Assembly (NCBI RefSeq): GCF_901709675.1
Contig: NC_051093.1
Span: 8,175,553 to 8,239,552 of the forward strand
Source: Syngnathus acus
Taxonomy: Eukaryota > Chordata > Actinopteri > Syngnathiformes > Syngnathidae
Direction of reading: 5' to 3'
DNA length: 64,000 bases
The position numbers and the translations under genes are program-made. The notes under the pieces were generated by a model, which searched no databases, was not told the DNA's origin, and saw only the letters and a list, made by a program, of their open reading frames with translations. Shown one piece after another: positions 38,649-52,148 of the stretch; the first letter of the stretch is position 1, and each line of letters begins with the position of its first letter.

Positions 38649-38799
38649 TTCACTCACATGCATCTTACTCCTTCACAGACATGCTTTCCTCCTCTCTCCA
38701 TCTCTCCGTGCTCTGTAGCAACATCAGCCTAAATATTGCACAGGAGGGTATTTCCGCCACTTTAGTCATTAGTCATCGCCGATTTTGGGGACAAGCTTA

Positions 38800-39013
38800 T
38801 TAAAAGCATGGCGAGTCCGTGGACTGTGTGAGTGCAATCGTGCAAGGTTTGGGAGGCTGCCGCCTGCTGCACGCCTCCTTCTCTTCATCTTGCTGTCTGA
38901 AGAGCACTGGACTAGGAAAGGGCAAGAAATTTGAGACATTTGATCAGACATGGTCACCGTATAGGAATCTCTGGCGCCACGGCAACCGGCAGCCCAGCAA
39001 CGAGGCACCAGAG
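38800..39013 (+). promoter_or_regulatory. Probable non-coding first exon and promoter region of plppr2
   Basis: A GC-richer stretch leads into a consensus donor, CACCAGAG|GTAAGT, with the last exon base at 39013. The next acceptor, TTACTTCCAG, is at 40903, directly before the exon that carries the plppr2 ATG. The 5' boundary is not visible. A distal promoter further left is possible. Confidence 0.5.
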
Positions 39014-40953
39014 GTAAGTCGGCAAAGAGGAGGGAGGAGGGGGGTGGACGCATGGATGGATGGCAGGATTCCCTCTTAACAGCCATGATGCCTCTGGTGC
39101 TGGAGAGGCAGAACCTGCATATGCTTGAGAAGGCACTAGTTTGCATATTCAGCACTTCTAGTGAGTAACTGGAGGATTTGTTTCTTCCTATGATTCTTGA
39201 GTGTGCCTGTGGGTGTGTATGATAGGATGGGAGGAGTGTCTCTGTGCTATCCAGCATTTTGCAGTGCTACTCCCCAAATAATGCCCAATTGTACAGCACA
39301 CTCTTAATCCTATTATATTTTCCCCCGAGTATCATAACGGTGTAGTTAGAGGATTTCCTTGCTCCCTTTAAATGTCATTGCTTATTCTTTTTGTGTGCAT
39401 GTGTGTTTATAAACTGAGTGGCAACAATATTTTGAGCACTTGTACAAGATGAAATCCAGTAGAAAAGCTGTGTGATGGTTAATCCGAAATATTAGAAACA
39501 TGATGCAGTGCAGTTATATACTACTAAAAACAGCAACAAGAAAAATATTGTGAAATAATAATTATTATATTTATTATTATTATTACTACACTTCTCAAAG
39601 TCGTACAAAAAATACATTTGATACCAGATCTCAGGTTGACAATGTTGTCAACCAGTGTCTAACATTTAATATAAACACACTATAATGTAAAGAGGTAGTC
39701 TGAAGGTAAAGGGTACACATGCTCCTCTCTCGCTCTTGAATATTTAGGTTGTGGCATTGCTTGCTATGAAGTGCGCTCAAACGGAAGAATGACAGACAGT
39801 TGGCACTTTAATGCTGCATCACCGCATCACTCATGTTATTGTTGCTCCATTGAGGATTCATGCTCAAAATGACATGAAATATATGGCGAGGTTGAAATAG
39901 CCATGACTGTAGTTGTTCCAAATTTGTGTCATGGCAGGATTTTGCTAAAATGACTTATGTTGGTACTCTAATGTGTCCTGGGGCATGGCGATGGGACTGC
40001 AGAGCCAGAAGAGAGGGCATATGGCTGCCCTCATCACTATGCTTTGACTGGAGTCCTTGGAGCAGCATGGGACACTCATGTCCATGCCCTCTGTGGTTTG
40101 CCTTGCTCTTGCTCAAAATACAATTTTAGCTCTCTTAGCGAGATCTCCTATCTAGTTGTGGCCAACAACTTTGTCTCTGTTGACAGGTTAGTTGGATTTT
40201 TCTCTGATTAGGCTTCCCTTTCACTTATTATCAGATTAAAACCATCTGGAGATCTTTTCAATGCATGTGAGTAAGGCATAAAATGATCAAATGACTTTAG
40301 CATTTATGCAAAATACTGAAAATGTCCAGATTCATTGGGCGTAACTCGCAAATCCCCGTTCTGATAGACCTAAAATTTGGAATTTACTCTTGTGCCGTGA
40401 CTATCAATAAATCCACCGAGTTTCATTAAAAACAAAATCTGCTGTGGTCATTTAGCTGGGAATAATTCACATTGATTTGGACCATATTCACGTTGGAATA
40501 GATCCAAGCACCTGAAAGGAGAAACACAAAAACTGTACCACATGATGTGTAGGACATCCCAGAAGTCCACCAGGGCACCAGCTGGGAATCTATAAAGCTA
40601 ATCCCTGACTAGGCATCCCACGACATTTTATTTTAGAAGATCAAAGCTTCTCCCACTCATCTGTGGCCTCCCAAGCAGTCTTTCCCAAAACACAATTGCT
40701 GCCACCAACACATCCATGTTCTTTGTCGTTGTGTCACCTCCCACACAGCAAGAGTAGGAGGAAATGTACACACATCGCCGCATCCAAATGATCTCTCTTA
40801 ACCAGTCTTAGTTTGCACATAGCATTGTTCTAAGGACTACTAAAAAAAAATACTCATGAATCATTGAGTAATGCTGGACTAACTTGATGTTCTTTACTTC
40901 CAGACCAGAAGGTTGAGAGCTGAGACGAGGGAGGTTGAAATAAACACAGAGGC

Positions 40954-43900
40954 ATGGCATTGGAGGAGAAGCCTGGAGTGAAGAGCAGCAGCTCCATTGT
41001 CCCCTGTTTCCTGTTTGTTGAGGTAGGAAAGTGTGAAATATGCACTACATGTTTATTTATTCAAAATACAGAATTGTGCTATTTTCTTTTAACTTGTCTG
41101 TCGGTATGCTGTCACTTAAGCAAACAGCTTTTTGCTTGAAGAATTGATTCTGTCTCTCATCAATATTTCAAGATGGATTTTGGAGTTTGGGACAGCTGAG
41201 CGAACATATTGTCTGCCAACTCTACGTCTCGCCTTGTAGCGACACCAGGGGGTTACTGAGGTGTTCTTAAGTGGCTTTTTTTCCCAGCATATTTGTGGAA
41301 TATATGATTGATGGAGGTGGTTGTTGGATGTTGCAGTGCAAGACAGAAATGATTTCCGGCGGCTGTTCTGTGCTTTGCAGTAGTTTTAAACAAATGTTGC
41401 TCCTAGCGCTGCAGAAATAAAATAATAATAATAATAGAATAACAATAGAATTAAAATAAAAAAATAGAATAATAATTTTTAAAATATTTTTTTCTCTCCT
41501 GACTGCTTCTGAAACATCCACACTGTAGCTGCATTGACAGGTGCAACAATGTGCAGCCATCCTTCTTATTATCCACCAAAAAAATCTACGTATAGTCCTC
41601 AGGTTATGTTTCTACTTTAAAGTTCCATTTTAAAGTGCACTAGAAATTCACAGCTAAAAATATTACATGACAGAATTTTTTTTATATTAATTTTTTTATA
41701 TAAGTATTTTTTTATTTGTATTTTCATTTAAAGTTCCATTTTAAAGTGCACTAGAAATTTACAGCTACAAATATTACACGACAGAACTTTTTTTATTCTT
41801 TTTTTTACATTTGTATTTCTTTCCTATATTTTATTTGTATTTTTATAACCTTGGCTTACTATACCGTCATTTTTAAGACTCCTCATCATAATATCCACTT
41901 TGATATCACAGTGGATGTACTTAAATTGGCCTTTCCCTTTACCTGACAACCTCCACTCTCCAAGGGAGGGACTGAGAAGAGCAGCAGTGATCTGGCACCC
42001 ATGAGAGCACAGAGAAGGAACACTGCTCCCCCGGGCTATACTACACTCACTCTCTATTAGACAGCACTCTGCCATGTGCCTCCCACTCATAATCTCCTCA
42101 GGTCAGAGTCACTTCCCTTGCCTATATGTGTCTGTGAGTATATTAAAGACTATTACTGAAATGGAGACATCTCGGAAGAAATTGGCATGTTATAAATAGA
42201 ATAGAAATAACGAGAAGAAAGTGTCGACCCCTTGTGTTATTTTTGTGGTTGTGAGTTCGATGACAAGAATCCAAAGTAAGCCAAAATGACCTTTTTTTTG
42301 CCCCACACCTTATCAGCGGTTACCATAGAAACAGATCAGTTCGACTCAGTTCTTTTTTGGGGAATCCTGTGCCCTTAATGGCAAGTCACAACCTTTCCCA
42401 TCAGTGTTACCTACTCAGCCATCTTTTTCTGCTTGTCTTCTGTGGTTGTGCGTTAGATGACAAGAATCCAAAGTAAGCCAAAATGACCTTTTTTTTGCCC
42501 CACACCTTATCAGCGGTTACCATAGAAACAGATCAGTTCGACTCAGTTCTTTTTTGGGGAATCCTGTGCCCTTAATGGCAAGTCACAACCTTTCCCATCA
42601 GTGTTACCTACTCAGCCATCTTTTTCTGCTTGTCTTCTCAATTTTGCTTTTCTTCTCTTGGACTTTTCTGTCTGATTCTTTGCTTGTGTGTCATCACGGG
42701 AGATTTGGGAGGCTTAGAAAAAATGGACAGCAGCACAAATGCTTATGCATCCGTAGCCCAGTAAAAATGTCTGAATGAAAAAAAAGACTTGTTAATATAA
42801 TTGGGATTTTTAAGGAAAAGGTGCCTTGAAAGTCATATAAAAAATCTTTATGGATACACATTTTTAATAGTAAAAAAAAGAATATAAGTGTTTGCTTGAC
42901 ACACTTCCTGGAACGTACACATATAGACAAATAGAAACTTTTTTTTAAAATACCCACAAGATGGAAAACTCACTCAAAGTCACAGTCACTAAGTTGACAA
43001 CATGCCCAACATGCCCTCGCTCTGCTCTCAGTTGTCATGGTAACAAAGTTGCAGTCTGCATCGTCATGATGACTTAAAAAAAAAACTGCCAAAGTATCAA
43101 CCAGAGTGGATACTAAATGCGCTATGAAGTCTTGTCCATACCTTACTGTATTCCAACAGAAAAATGTCTGAGACCTGGGAATTCTTTTAAGCTCAACTTT
43201 AAATTATTAAAGTGGGAGTACAATGAATATTAATGTTCTGTAGCCGCTCAGTTTGTAAATAAGCAGTGATTTACAGTCACTGTTTTGCAGATTTATTAGT
43301 TTGTATATTAATGGTGGGCTAAAAGTCCAATAAATACGTTCAAAGACTAAATCACCTATTGATCAAATAAAAAGTATTTTCTGTCCTAAAAAAATATATG
43401 GGCATGTCCATTCTGCAATATTGATTGTGTTAGTCCAAACGGAGAGTCAAAAAAGAAACTAATCAAACAATATTTGACTGTATTGCATAAACACAGATGT
43501 AAAGTAAATTGAAATACTGTACATACATTGTCATGGCTTGAGGAGGGAAAATTAATGTAAAAACATGAGTGCAGTTCTACCGCTAGAGGGCACTGCTGCT
43601 ATATGACAGACGCTTGATGCGTTCTAGTAAAACAAATGCAGTTTGATGTGATGTGAAACTAAATATGTAAAGAGTCATAGCGCCACGATGCATTTTGAGT
43701 GTACAAGAATATTATTTTTCAGAAATTTAGTCTCATCAGTGTCATGCAGCGTAAAACATGAACATGATGCAAAGTTGCCATCTTTACTTTATCACCATAA
43801 ATAGACCAGCATGTTTTCCTCCTGACAGAGGACGTCACCCCATTTTGCCAACGAAAACAACACAAAAACACATTAACATGTCTTGAAATAAAAATAAATA

Positions 43901-46900
43901 AATAAATAACCTTAGTTATTTTGTAGAATTTTTTGATATAATCAATAAAATCGTCTTATATTCTTCTCTGGATGTCAAAATGAAGCCAAAAAAAAAAAAA
44001 AAGCAAACCAGTTCATTTTTTGATATAGTCTCAACTGAGGTCTTATGATTTAACATCTCACATTGCATGATGGGCTTCTGTGAGGCTTTGACAAAAGATT
44101 TTCCAGAAAATCTAAATTATAAATCGGACATACTTTAAAGCACAAGAAGTTGCACTTCACTCCAATACAATGAATTTTAATGACCATACACCAATCAAAC
44201 ATTTCTCTCACAAATAGATAAATCTATTGCAATGCTTTAATTACCCTGGCCTATAAAACACAATTTCCCAGCAGGAGAGGTGCGATACTGTGCTGCATTA
44301 TCCATTAAAAGATAATTGTAAGCTAGTGTGCATGATGTCTGGCAGAAGATGACACGAGAGAAAAAGGAGAGGTGCTTTTGAAATGGGGAAAGTAGGCTGG
44401 CTCGTAGGATGATTAAAGCGATTATCTCCTTTCTGCCATTCCCGTTGGAGTTCCCTTCAGCGCTCGCATTTACAGCACAAATGCTACACTCTTTTCCTGC
44501 TAACACACACGCCTTCCATGAAACACATCTGAAAGAATGCAGGTTAATATCTCCAAGTGCTCCGATAAATTCATTGGGCCTTATTTTGGTAGAAACACAT
44601 AAGTTCATTTTGGTGCCACCTATGGGTATTACGAGATTGATAAATATTAAACTGAATCATCAAATTCAATTTCTTTCTCAGTTTTCTTTCTCTTGGCATA
44701 AAAAGTTTAAAGAGATTAAATGCAGCATTTTTTTTAAAAGCTTCGAAATAAAACATCTTATATGGATGGAACTCATTTTGTATGATGGCGACCTCACACA
44801 AATACGGCTAAAAAAAATACCTGCGTGACTGTGCCGTAGTTATCACATCACTTATTTCCCCAGTTTGTTCAACATCTGTCAGCAGGGAGTCTTTCATATA
44901 TTTGAAGTGACAAATTGGCCTTCAGTGCAAGCCGACGAGCTTGTCCAGCTCCTGCTGAGAAGCTCTAATTAGCACTGACCGCCTGTCAGTATCTTCTTCA
45001 CGCAATATAACCTACAGGAATATTTCTTTCAGAAGATGTGTTGTGACATAACTGTGGTTTGATTAAATCGTAGGAAGAGACACAAAAGAATAGAAGAGGT
45101 TTTGGAATATCAAAGTGGGAGCATGATGTGTGGGTAGATTTGGTGTGCTGGCGATATTTTGGCGAGTGGGTGTTTTTTTTTTTTTTTTTTGGAGGAGGTC
45201 AGAGTGTGGAATACAAAGATACTGGCTTACTATAAAATAGTAGATGGATCAAAACTGGAGTAACAGAAAGTTTTTAATATAGTTGCAGTTAGTGCTAGTT
45301 TATTTCTTGATTGCTCCTCCAAATTATTTTTATTTTTTCAAATTATTCACTAGATTTTTGTCTCTCTTCAGGTCAAGAAGATGAAAACAATATTTTTTTT
45401 TAACTCAGACAAACTCGACTTCATTTCTTGCGGCTGACAACAAATAGTCAAGCTTTAGTCTCTGGAGAAATACCAAGCATAAAATAAGAAAAAAATCCAT
45501 TTGCCTTGCCCCTTCCTCCTTTCTATTGTCTTTTGTTTTTGTCCAATTCCGCTTGATCCCCTCCGATTTACTGCTTCAGCTTCTCCCTCTATTTTGTAAG
45601 CCCTGTCATGCTGCCTATGCACGCAGGTGCAGTGTTGCGTGTTTGTATAGTGGCCCTCTTAATGGAAAGCATGTGTACGAGTGTAAAAGCCCTCCTTCTC
45701 CATCTCTCTGCTCTGAATCCTCCATCCATGAAACACAAAACTACTCTTAGATTACACAACTTTAGCAGCAGCAGCCTGCAAGGACATTATTTGACCTCCA
45801 TGGAGAGACAAAACGGAATGAAACCAGAAAGCAAGTTACGTCTGTAAATTCAAGGCATAAATCAGCCACTAGGTCATAGAAAACAAAAATCCATGTCTGT
45901 CAAGAAAAAAGTCATTTGGACACCATGTGGGTTTTCAGGTTAGAAATAAGCGGGAGAGTGGTCGCATTTATTTGGAGTACTGCCATGACCTGTCTGAAGT
46001 TTCTTTCTTATGCCATTGCTGTTTTTCTACCCTGGACCTGAAAGAAAAAGAAAAAAAAGGGTCTTGATAGCCCTGCTGTTATCTCCCAGTCGTCTACTGT
46101 TATTTTGAGACTACACTATAGTCTGTCTGAGACATATTGATTTTGATGTTGAGTGGTACAGAAAAAATAAAACAATCTGTGAGGGGGGGGGGGGGAAATG
46201 GGGCATGCAGAAGATGTACATGATTCTTGTTGAATACAAGAATCAATTCCCTTGCAACTTGGGCTCATTTGATTGAAAAATACATTTAAATCAATCACCA
46301 GTCTGGGAAAAAAAAAAGGATAAAACATGGAATAACATCGTTTGGTTTTTGTTTTCACGGTGATAACCGTCCTTTGAGGGAAACCATAATTACAATGAGG
46401 CCCATGCCGAAAATCAGTTTGACATCCTCGGCTTAAGTTACTCATATTTATTTGTTACTGACTACTGTAGTGTAAAATTGGACATGGATTTTCTGCATGT
46501 GAGAATAGCATGGCACCACCGTAGTTCTGTGAATTATTTTTATGTATTTTTTATTTATTTTTATAAATTATTAATATTTTTATTTTTATTATGTGGTTTC
46601 CATTTTAGCAGAAGTGACACTGCCTCCATATTTGTAATCATGCATGTTAGCTTATCCGCTCTCTCACTCTTTAATTCCTTGCTGAAGAACCCACTTTAGT
46701 TTCATTTTTTTCTCCCATTTTTCCCCCCTAAAGAGGGAGGGGGGGAGAGAAATTCCAGCACTTTCATGTCCTTATCTTTTCATGTGTGCCCTCTCTCGCT
46801 CTCTTTCTTGTCGGCTTCTAATCTGGATCCCAAAATCTCACTCTGTCTGATATTTTCCGAAGCATCTCCTCATTGCCAACGAGAGCCGGCCAGCTTCCTC

Positions 46901-49900
46901 TCCTCCCCCTCCTCCACCTCTTCTCGCTCTCCTCTCATTTCCTAACGGAGTGATAATGTTCTATTTCCAGCTGGTCATCATGGCTGGGACAGTTCTCCTG
47001 GCTTACTACTTTGAGTTCACTGACACCTTCCCCGTGCACATCCAAGGGTTCTTCTGCTATGACAAAACCTTCTCCAAGCCTTACCCTGGACCAGATACTA
47101 CCAGCAAGATTCCCCCCGTCCTCATCTACTCGCTTGTCACTGCCATTCCCACCTTCACGGTAAGAGTTTTATTTATTTATGAGTGTGTGAGAAAAAGCAA
47201 AATCAGCAAGAGGGTGTGAATTTGTTAAGAAAATATGAATTATTTCTGCTATTTGAGCAGATTGGTGAACTGCATGGAGGGGGACCCCCTCAAACCTGAC
47301 AAGCAGGTGTGAGTGTGCGTGATGTTGTTACAAAAAGAAAATTCAAGAGCCAAAGTCAGTGAGTGCATTGTTATCGTGGCTCGCAGTGTGAAGAAAAAAA
47401 AAAAACTCTCCGGGTGGGCAATGAAAAGCGACAATTTACACAATGGAAAGCAATTTAGAGGGAGTGCATGCGCTCTGGGTCTTCGAAGAGAAAAACAGTT
47501 TAGTTCCAAGCAAGACGCTAAGTGTGAAGAAAAATGGTCTATAATACAAGATGACATGATTGACTACAGGTTTTTTCTTTTCAGACAATAATATATTTTC
47601 AAACTTTTGTAACTTTCTTCAAACTGGGCAATAGAAGTGTCTGCTTAGCACATCGACCTCATTGTTTTTAGCCATAGAGAAAAAATGGATCTTCAAATGT
47701 CCATATGTGACACCATAAAAATACAGACCTCCCTCGTAGTTGAGCAGAGTGCAAAAATGATCTCGGGTCAAAGGCACAGATGGCAGTCGTGGGCTCCGTG
47801 GTGGGAGATGGTACCAATTGTTGTGACTGGGTTGGATTGAGGTTATCTAATGTGATTAGAACTAATAAAAAATATTGTAAGTGCTGTATCTCTTCAATGT
47901 CTGAATATTGGTTCTCTACTATTAATAGTCATCGCAATAAAAAAGATGGACTGAATCATTCCCAGATTCCAATATTTCATTTAAATTTCAGAGCTCATTT
48001 GGTCACCGGTCATTATTTCATTTTGATCAATTTGAGCGAGCCAACTTCATCCCGTGTACCAATTTCCTGGTGAACCGAGTCAGCCCCGGGCTTGCATGGA
48101 CTCAATGGATTAGGTGGCAAACAGTGTGAGTCGAAAGCGTGCTCATGCCTTTCTCTTGCTGATCAGTAGATGTTATTTCAAAATTGAAGCAACTTTGAAC
48201 AAGTTGTGCCTTCTTTTTTGGCGCTTGCTTGGCTGTCCAATTGTCGAGCACAAAATAGAGATGAACTCCACCACTTCTACATATTTATTTTCTCTCATTT
48301 AATTCGTTAATGCAGTCTAGAGATGCCATTGTTTTCTTTACTTATTTATATGTGGCAGGGCCGGCCCTAGACCAGATAATGGGCACTGGCGACCCCCCTG
48401 ACCCCCCATCCAAAAAAAATGGGTTAACAAATCTGAACACATCAATTTAGCTTTTTTTTGTTTATTTCTTCCATTATTACTCTAAATCAGTGCTTCTCAA
48501 TTGCTCAGCTGCTAGCATGCTACATTTACATGTTGCTACATACTGCAGAAAATAGACACATCATGAGTAAAGACAGTGAATGAAAGGCATGAGAGCTTGC
48601 CCGAATTGTACTCCATGCTTCCTATCAAGCCTGCCACCCACTTCTGGATAGCTTTGCCTTAGGCTACGTGCTCAAGAGCGTTTGTCAAAGTGACAGCACA
48701 CTATCTTGATTAGCATAGATATTCCAGTACGCATAGCGAGCGTCCCACTGGACATGATGGTGTCTTAAAATTACCCCTTCAGTTGATATCCAGAATGTGA
48801 CGTTGCCCTTAATAGCTTTGACTTGATTCAACAGATCAAATCTCCCCCTTCAGTTTTAATTTTGCGCTTGTGATGTTGTTTAGACGGTTGCCAAGGAACA
48901 GCCTCAAGGGTTATGTTTCACTAATGGGAGAAAGAACGAGCTTGGCATGCAATGGCAAGGCCTCTGTAGGTTTTTTTTTTTTTTTGTGTAATGGTTTTGT
49001 GTGTGTCTTCAGATTGTCGTTGGAGAACTGTGTGCTTTCTTCACCAAGGCAGAGGGAAGCCAGGAGAAGACCATTGTCACGGCAGATTGCTGCTACTTCA
49101 ACCCCCTGCTAAGACGTATCATCCGCTTCTTAGGTGAACGCTCTTTTGTATTCCGCTGCTTAATCATTATTTCCTTGATTGAGAAGAATGTAAAAAAACT
49201 AATTAGCAAACAAAGCCCAAACATGAAAGGAATTGGGTGGTAGCATTTTAGAGTTTGCCAGCTGCTGAATAAGTTTAAATAATAAAAAATTGTTGTGATG
49301 TTTGAAAATGAATTTGCTTACGTGATATCCAGAGGAACCTCACACAATTTGGTTGAAGAATGGAATTTTTATTTATTTTAAATTCCACACCAATAAAAAC
49401 ATGGTAAATATAGTTTCGTTCTTGTGCTGCAACGGATTAATTTAATTCCCATTCATCTAAATGGGAAACATTACCTTAGATGTCGAACACCACTCTACCT
49501 TCAATTCCAAAATTACTTTTTTTTTTTTTTTCCTCTGGGACACTACCTTTATTTATCTCAATCCAGGTGTCTATGCCTTTGGTCTATTTACCACAAGCAT
49601 CTTCGCCAATGCCGGTCAGTTGGTGACAGGAAACCAAACTCCTCACTTCCTCTCCGCATGCCGACCAAACTACACAATCCTGGGTTGCCAGTCCAACACG
49701 CAATACATCACAGAACGCCGAGCCTGCACCGGCAACCCTCTCGTTGTTATATCTGCACGTAAATCTTTCCCATCCAAGGACGCGGCGCTCGGCGTCTACT
49801 CGGCGGTGTACACAGTGGTAGGTTGACCCATGCTATCAATCTCACCTCCTTGATTAGAGATTATGTTTTCCAGTTGACCCTTTCAAGAAGATTTAAATCC

Positions 49901-51436
49901 GTCATACATCTTGGCTAGAAAATGTGTATTTCACGTTAACCTTTAGCTGGGAGGAAAAAATCCTGATGTCCTTTATCAAATGCAATTGTTGTTCCCTACT
50001 CTCTCACATTGCTTTTCTTCAGATGTATGTGACGCTGGTGTTCAAGACCAAAGGTACGCGTCTGACAAAGCCCACCGTCAGCTTCACCTTGCTGTGTCTG
50101 GCCATGATCGTAGGCGTGGTCAGGGTGGCTGAATATCGCAACCACTGGGCCGACGTCCTGGCGGGATTCTTCACCGGAGGAGCTATCGCTGTCTTTCTGG
50201 TGAGGACGGGAAAAGTATTGTTGTCTCTGTCAGGTGTCTCAGGTGTTTCTCGAAATCTTCCTCCAGGTGACTTGTGTGATTAACAACTTCCAGCAAATGC
50301 AGCCTAGGCCTTCTTTGCAAGTACCCCAGCGCCCTGAGTCAACGTTGGGGATGCCCATGGTGACGCTGCCATGTGTGGAAAGTCCACTCGAAAAGTTAAG
50401 TGGCCCTCAGGTAAGGGCTGGTGCATGTTTATACACACAGATAAACAGGCCTTTTTTTTTTTTTAACCTGAATCTGCTTTCCTTTTTTTTTTTCTTCAAC
50501 CAAACTCACATGCATGAAAAAAACAAAACAAGAGGCGAATCCTTTAACTTTGTGCACATGCACGTTGTGCAGTCAGCTGATAAGACAACAGCTGGGATTT
50601 GTTCTACTAGCGTGAAATGTGCTGTGGTTACATTTCAACATGAGAATGGAACAAATTGTTTTGTGCCTTTGTTTCCTCTCACGCGAATCAAAAAGTGTTA
50701 TACATGTAGTCTTGTCTGTTGCGAGTGTGTGAGTTCGTATATATGCTATATATATATATATATTTTAATATAAATTTATATTTGTATATAAATAAAATAT
50801 ATATATTATATATATATTATTTATATATATAAATAATATATTTATACATATAAAATATAATTATAAATAAATATAAAATATATATATATATAAAATATAT
50901 ATTTTTTTTTTATAAAGATTTTTTTGAATTATTTATTTTGTTCTCAGGCTGCATATAATGACACGACTGTTTTAAAAATAGCCTTGAGAACAACTTCCCC
51001 CATGATATATAAATATAGCCGGTGTGTTTTGTAAAATGGCTTGCCTCCTTTGTGGTCCGTCCGTCCGTCTGTCCCGTGTTCTAACCCTTACCTGATTGCC
51101 TATTTTCCTCTGTCTCCCACCTTGCCTCTCTCCTCTCAATCTGCTCCTTTTGTCCCTCACTCTCCACCAGCATCCGGCACTTTGCTCTTCCCCCCCACTC
51201 TACAACACTTACGTTCCACCATTCTAACCAAGTCTTTTCAGCTCGCTATCCCTTTCCTTTGTTTGCATATTTCTATTTTGTAGCTACACACAAAGACATC
51301 CTCTCTCCCCCCTGTGCATCTCTCTTGATGATCCTCCTCTTGGCTTTCCTCTCTCCTCCTCCGCCCTCTCCTCTTTCTCACTCCTCTCTTTCCCCTGCAG
51401 ACTCCTGGGGGATCTCCGTTCACTGAGATCACATGA
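40954..51436 (+). CDS. plppr2: Phospholipid phosphatase-related membrane protein (PLPPR2-like), seven coding exons
   Basis: Exons are 40954-41022, 46971-47159, 49013-49133, 49567-49817, 50023-50199, 50267-50410 and 51401-51436. All have GT-AG ends, and the 987 nt make 328 aa. The 5' UTR continues to an acceptor at 40903. Six membrane segments lie near residues 15-38, 70-96, 120-147, 199-217, 228-246 and 255-275, with N-glycosylation sequons NQT (149) and NYT (161). Relative to active lipid phosphate phosphatases, the C1 Lys is Q144 and the RP pair reads TP (151-152). The C2 SGH reads SKD (196-198), removing the catalytic His. C3 keeps R244, H251 and D254. The SKD form, FTTSIFANAGQ and MYVTLVF point to PLPPR2 rather than PLPPR1 or 5, though the N-terminus (ELVIMAGTVLLAYYFE) resembles PLPPR1. 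The protein ends TPGGSPFTEIT. The family is mostly neuronal, acts without phosphatase activity and promotes filopodia and neurite change. Confidence 0.93.
41241..41256 (+). promoter_or_regulatory. CTCF-like motif, plus orientation, weak
   Basis: GACACCAGGGGGTTAC shares the CACCAGGGGG core but deviates at its 3' side. It lies in the first coding intron of plppr2. Confidence 0.25.
41616..41837. repeat. 111-bp tandem duplication
   Basis: TTTAAAGTTCCATTTTAAAG followed by about 40 matching bases and a T-rich tail occurs at 41616 and 41727. It lies in the large plppr2 intron. Confidence 0.9.
42244..42638. repeat. 197-bp tandem duplication, two nearly identical copies
   Basis: The unit starting TGTGGTTGTG at 42244 recurs at 42441. 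Apart from a few bases (GAGTTCG versus CGTTAG) the copies look identical to about 42638. This is a very recent duplication in the first coding intron of plppr2, or an assembly duplication. Confidence 0.95.
43579..43596 (+). promoter_or_regulatory. CTCF-like motif, plus orientation, strong match
   Basis: ACCGCTAGAGGGCACTGC matches the CTCF core at 13 of 14 positions. It is intronic in plppr2. Confidence 0.45.
48358..48420. repeat. Possible terminal fragment of a dispersed repeat
   Basis: AGGGCCGGCCCTAGACC followed by GGGCACTGGCGACCCCCC resembles the end of a fish DNA transposon starting with the GGGCCGGCCC palindrome. Only one end is seen. It is intronic in plppr2. Confidence 0.35.
50738..50912. 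repeat. TA-rich simple-sequence tract
   Basis: About 175 bp of alternating TATA/AAATA words lie in the last intron of plppr2, able to fold on themselves. It has no coding meaning. Confidence 0.9.
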
Positions 51437-51887
51437 CCATCAGCCCTATCGGTTCCCCGCCAAACCCGATGTCCTCATACTGTCTCGCTCCATTTCCAGC
51501 GAAGTCTAGACCAGCCGGAACAGCACTCTCCTCGCTGTGCCGCACATTCAGCCGGGCGCTACGCGACGCTGCACCGCTCCTATTCCACGCAGGTCTAGAC
51601 TGCTGATACACAATCCTAAACATCTGGAACCCCCCCCCCCCCTCCAACCAAACTCCCAGGGAACCGATAGGCTTGACTTTTTTTCAAAAACTTTCTCTTG
51701 ACTGGAATCCCAGTGAAGGACCAGAACATTCACTTTTCTTTTTCCAACAATCTTTTTTGCCGTCTTTCTACTTTTTTATATAAAATCATGAAGCTCACCT
51801 TTTTCAACTGATGTGCTTTGTTTGGAAAGACCACAAAGAATGTCCATGTCCCCCCCCCATCCTATCACTCCGTGAAAATGTGTATAT

Positions 51888-52148
51888 TACAGTGAACCCT
51901 CGTTTATCACTGGAGATACGTTCAGATCAACCTACAAAGTATTTCCCCATTCCACATTCTTTTAACACATGTACATTCATTAAAATATGCTTAAACGTAC
52001 AAAAAAATGAAAGTAGTACTTATTTTTAACCTTTGCTACATGCTGTTCGTCCAGTTACAGTTTACTGTAAAAAAAAATACACATAAAACCAAAATATATC
52101 GTAAAAACCCACAAAACGATGAACCGCAATACAACGGGGTTCACTGTA
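51888..52148. mobile_element. Pogo/Tigger-like MITE in the plppr2 3' region
   Basis: A 257-bp element (51890-52146) begins CAGTGAACCCTCGTTTAT and ends in the inverse GGGGTTCACTG, with TA on each side. TIRs of this type with TA targets fit pogo/Tigger-like Tc1/mariner elements. No transposase frame is present. Confidence 0.75.

Larger units (their letters stand above)
41023..46970 (+). other. First coding intron of plppr2 (5.9 kb)
   Basis: Apart from the two tandem duplications and CTCF-like motifs listed separately, I see no exon here. The 3' end has a long CT-rich tract before the acceptor CTATTTCCAG at 46970. Confidence 0.75.

Noticed and set aside
43000-43020. p53-response-like CAACATGCCC repeats
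   Set aside because: The two decamers overlap by one base and each has a mismatch, so spacing is wrong for a p53 element.
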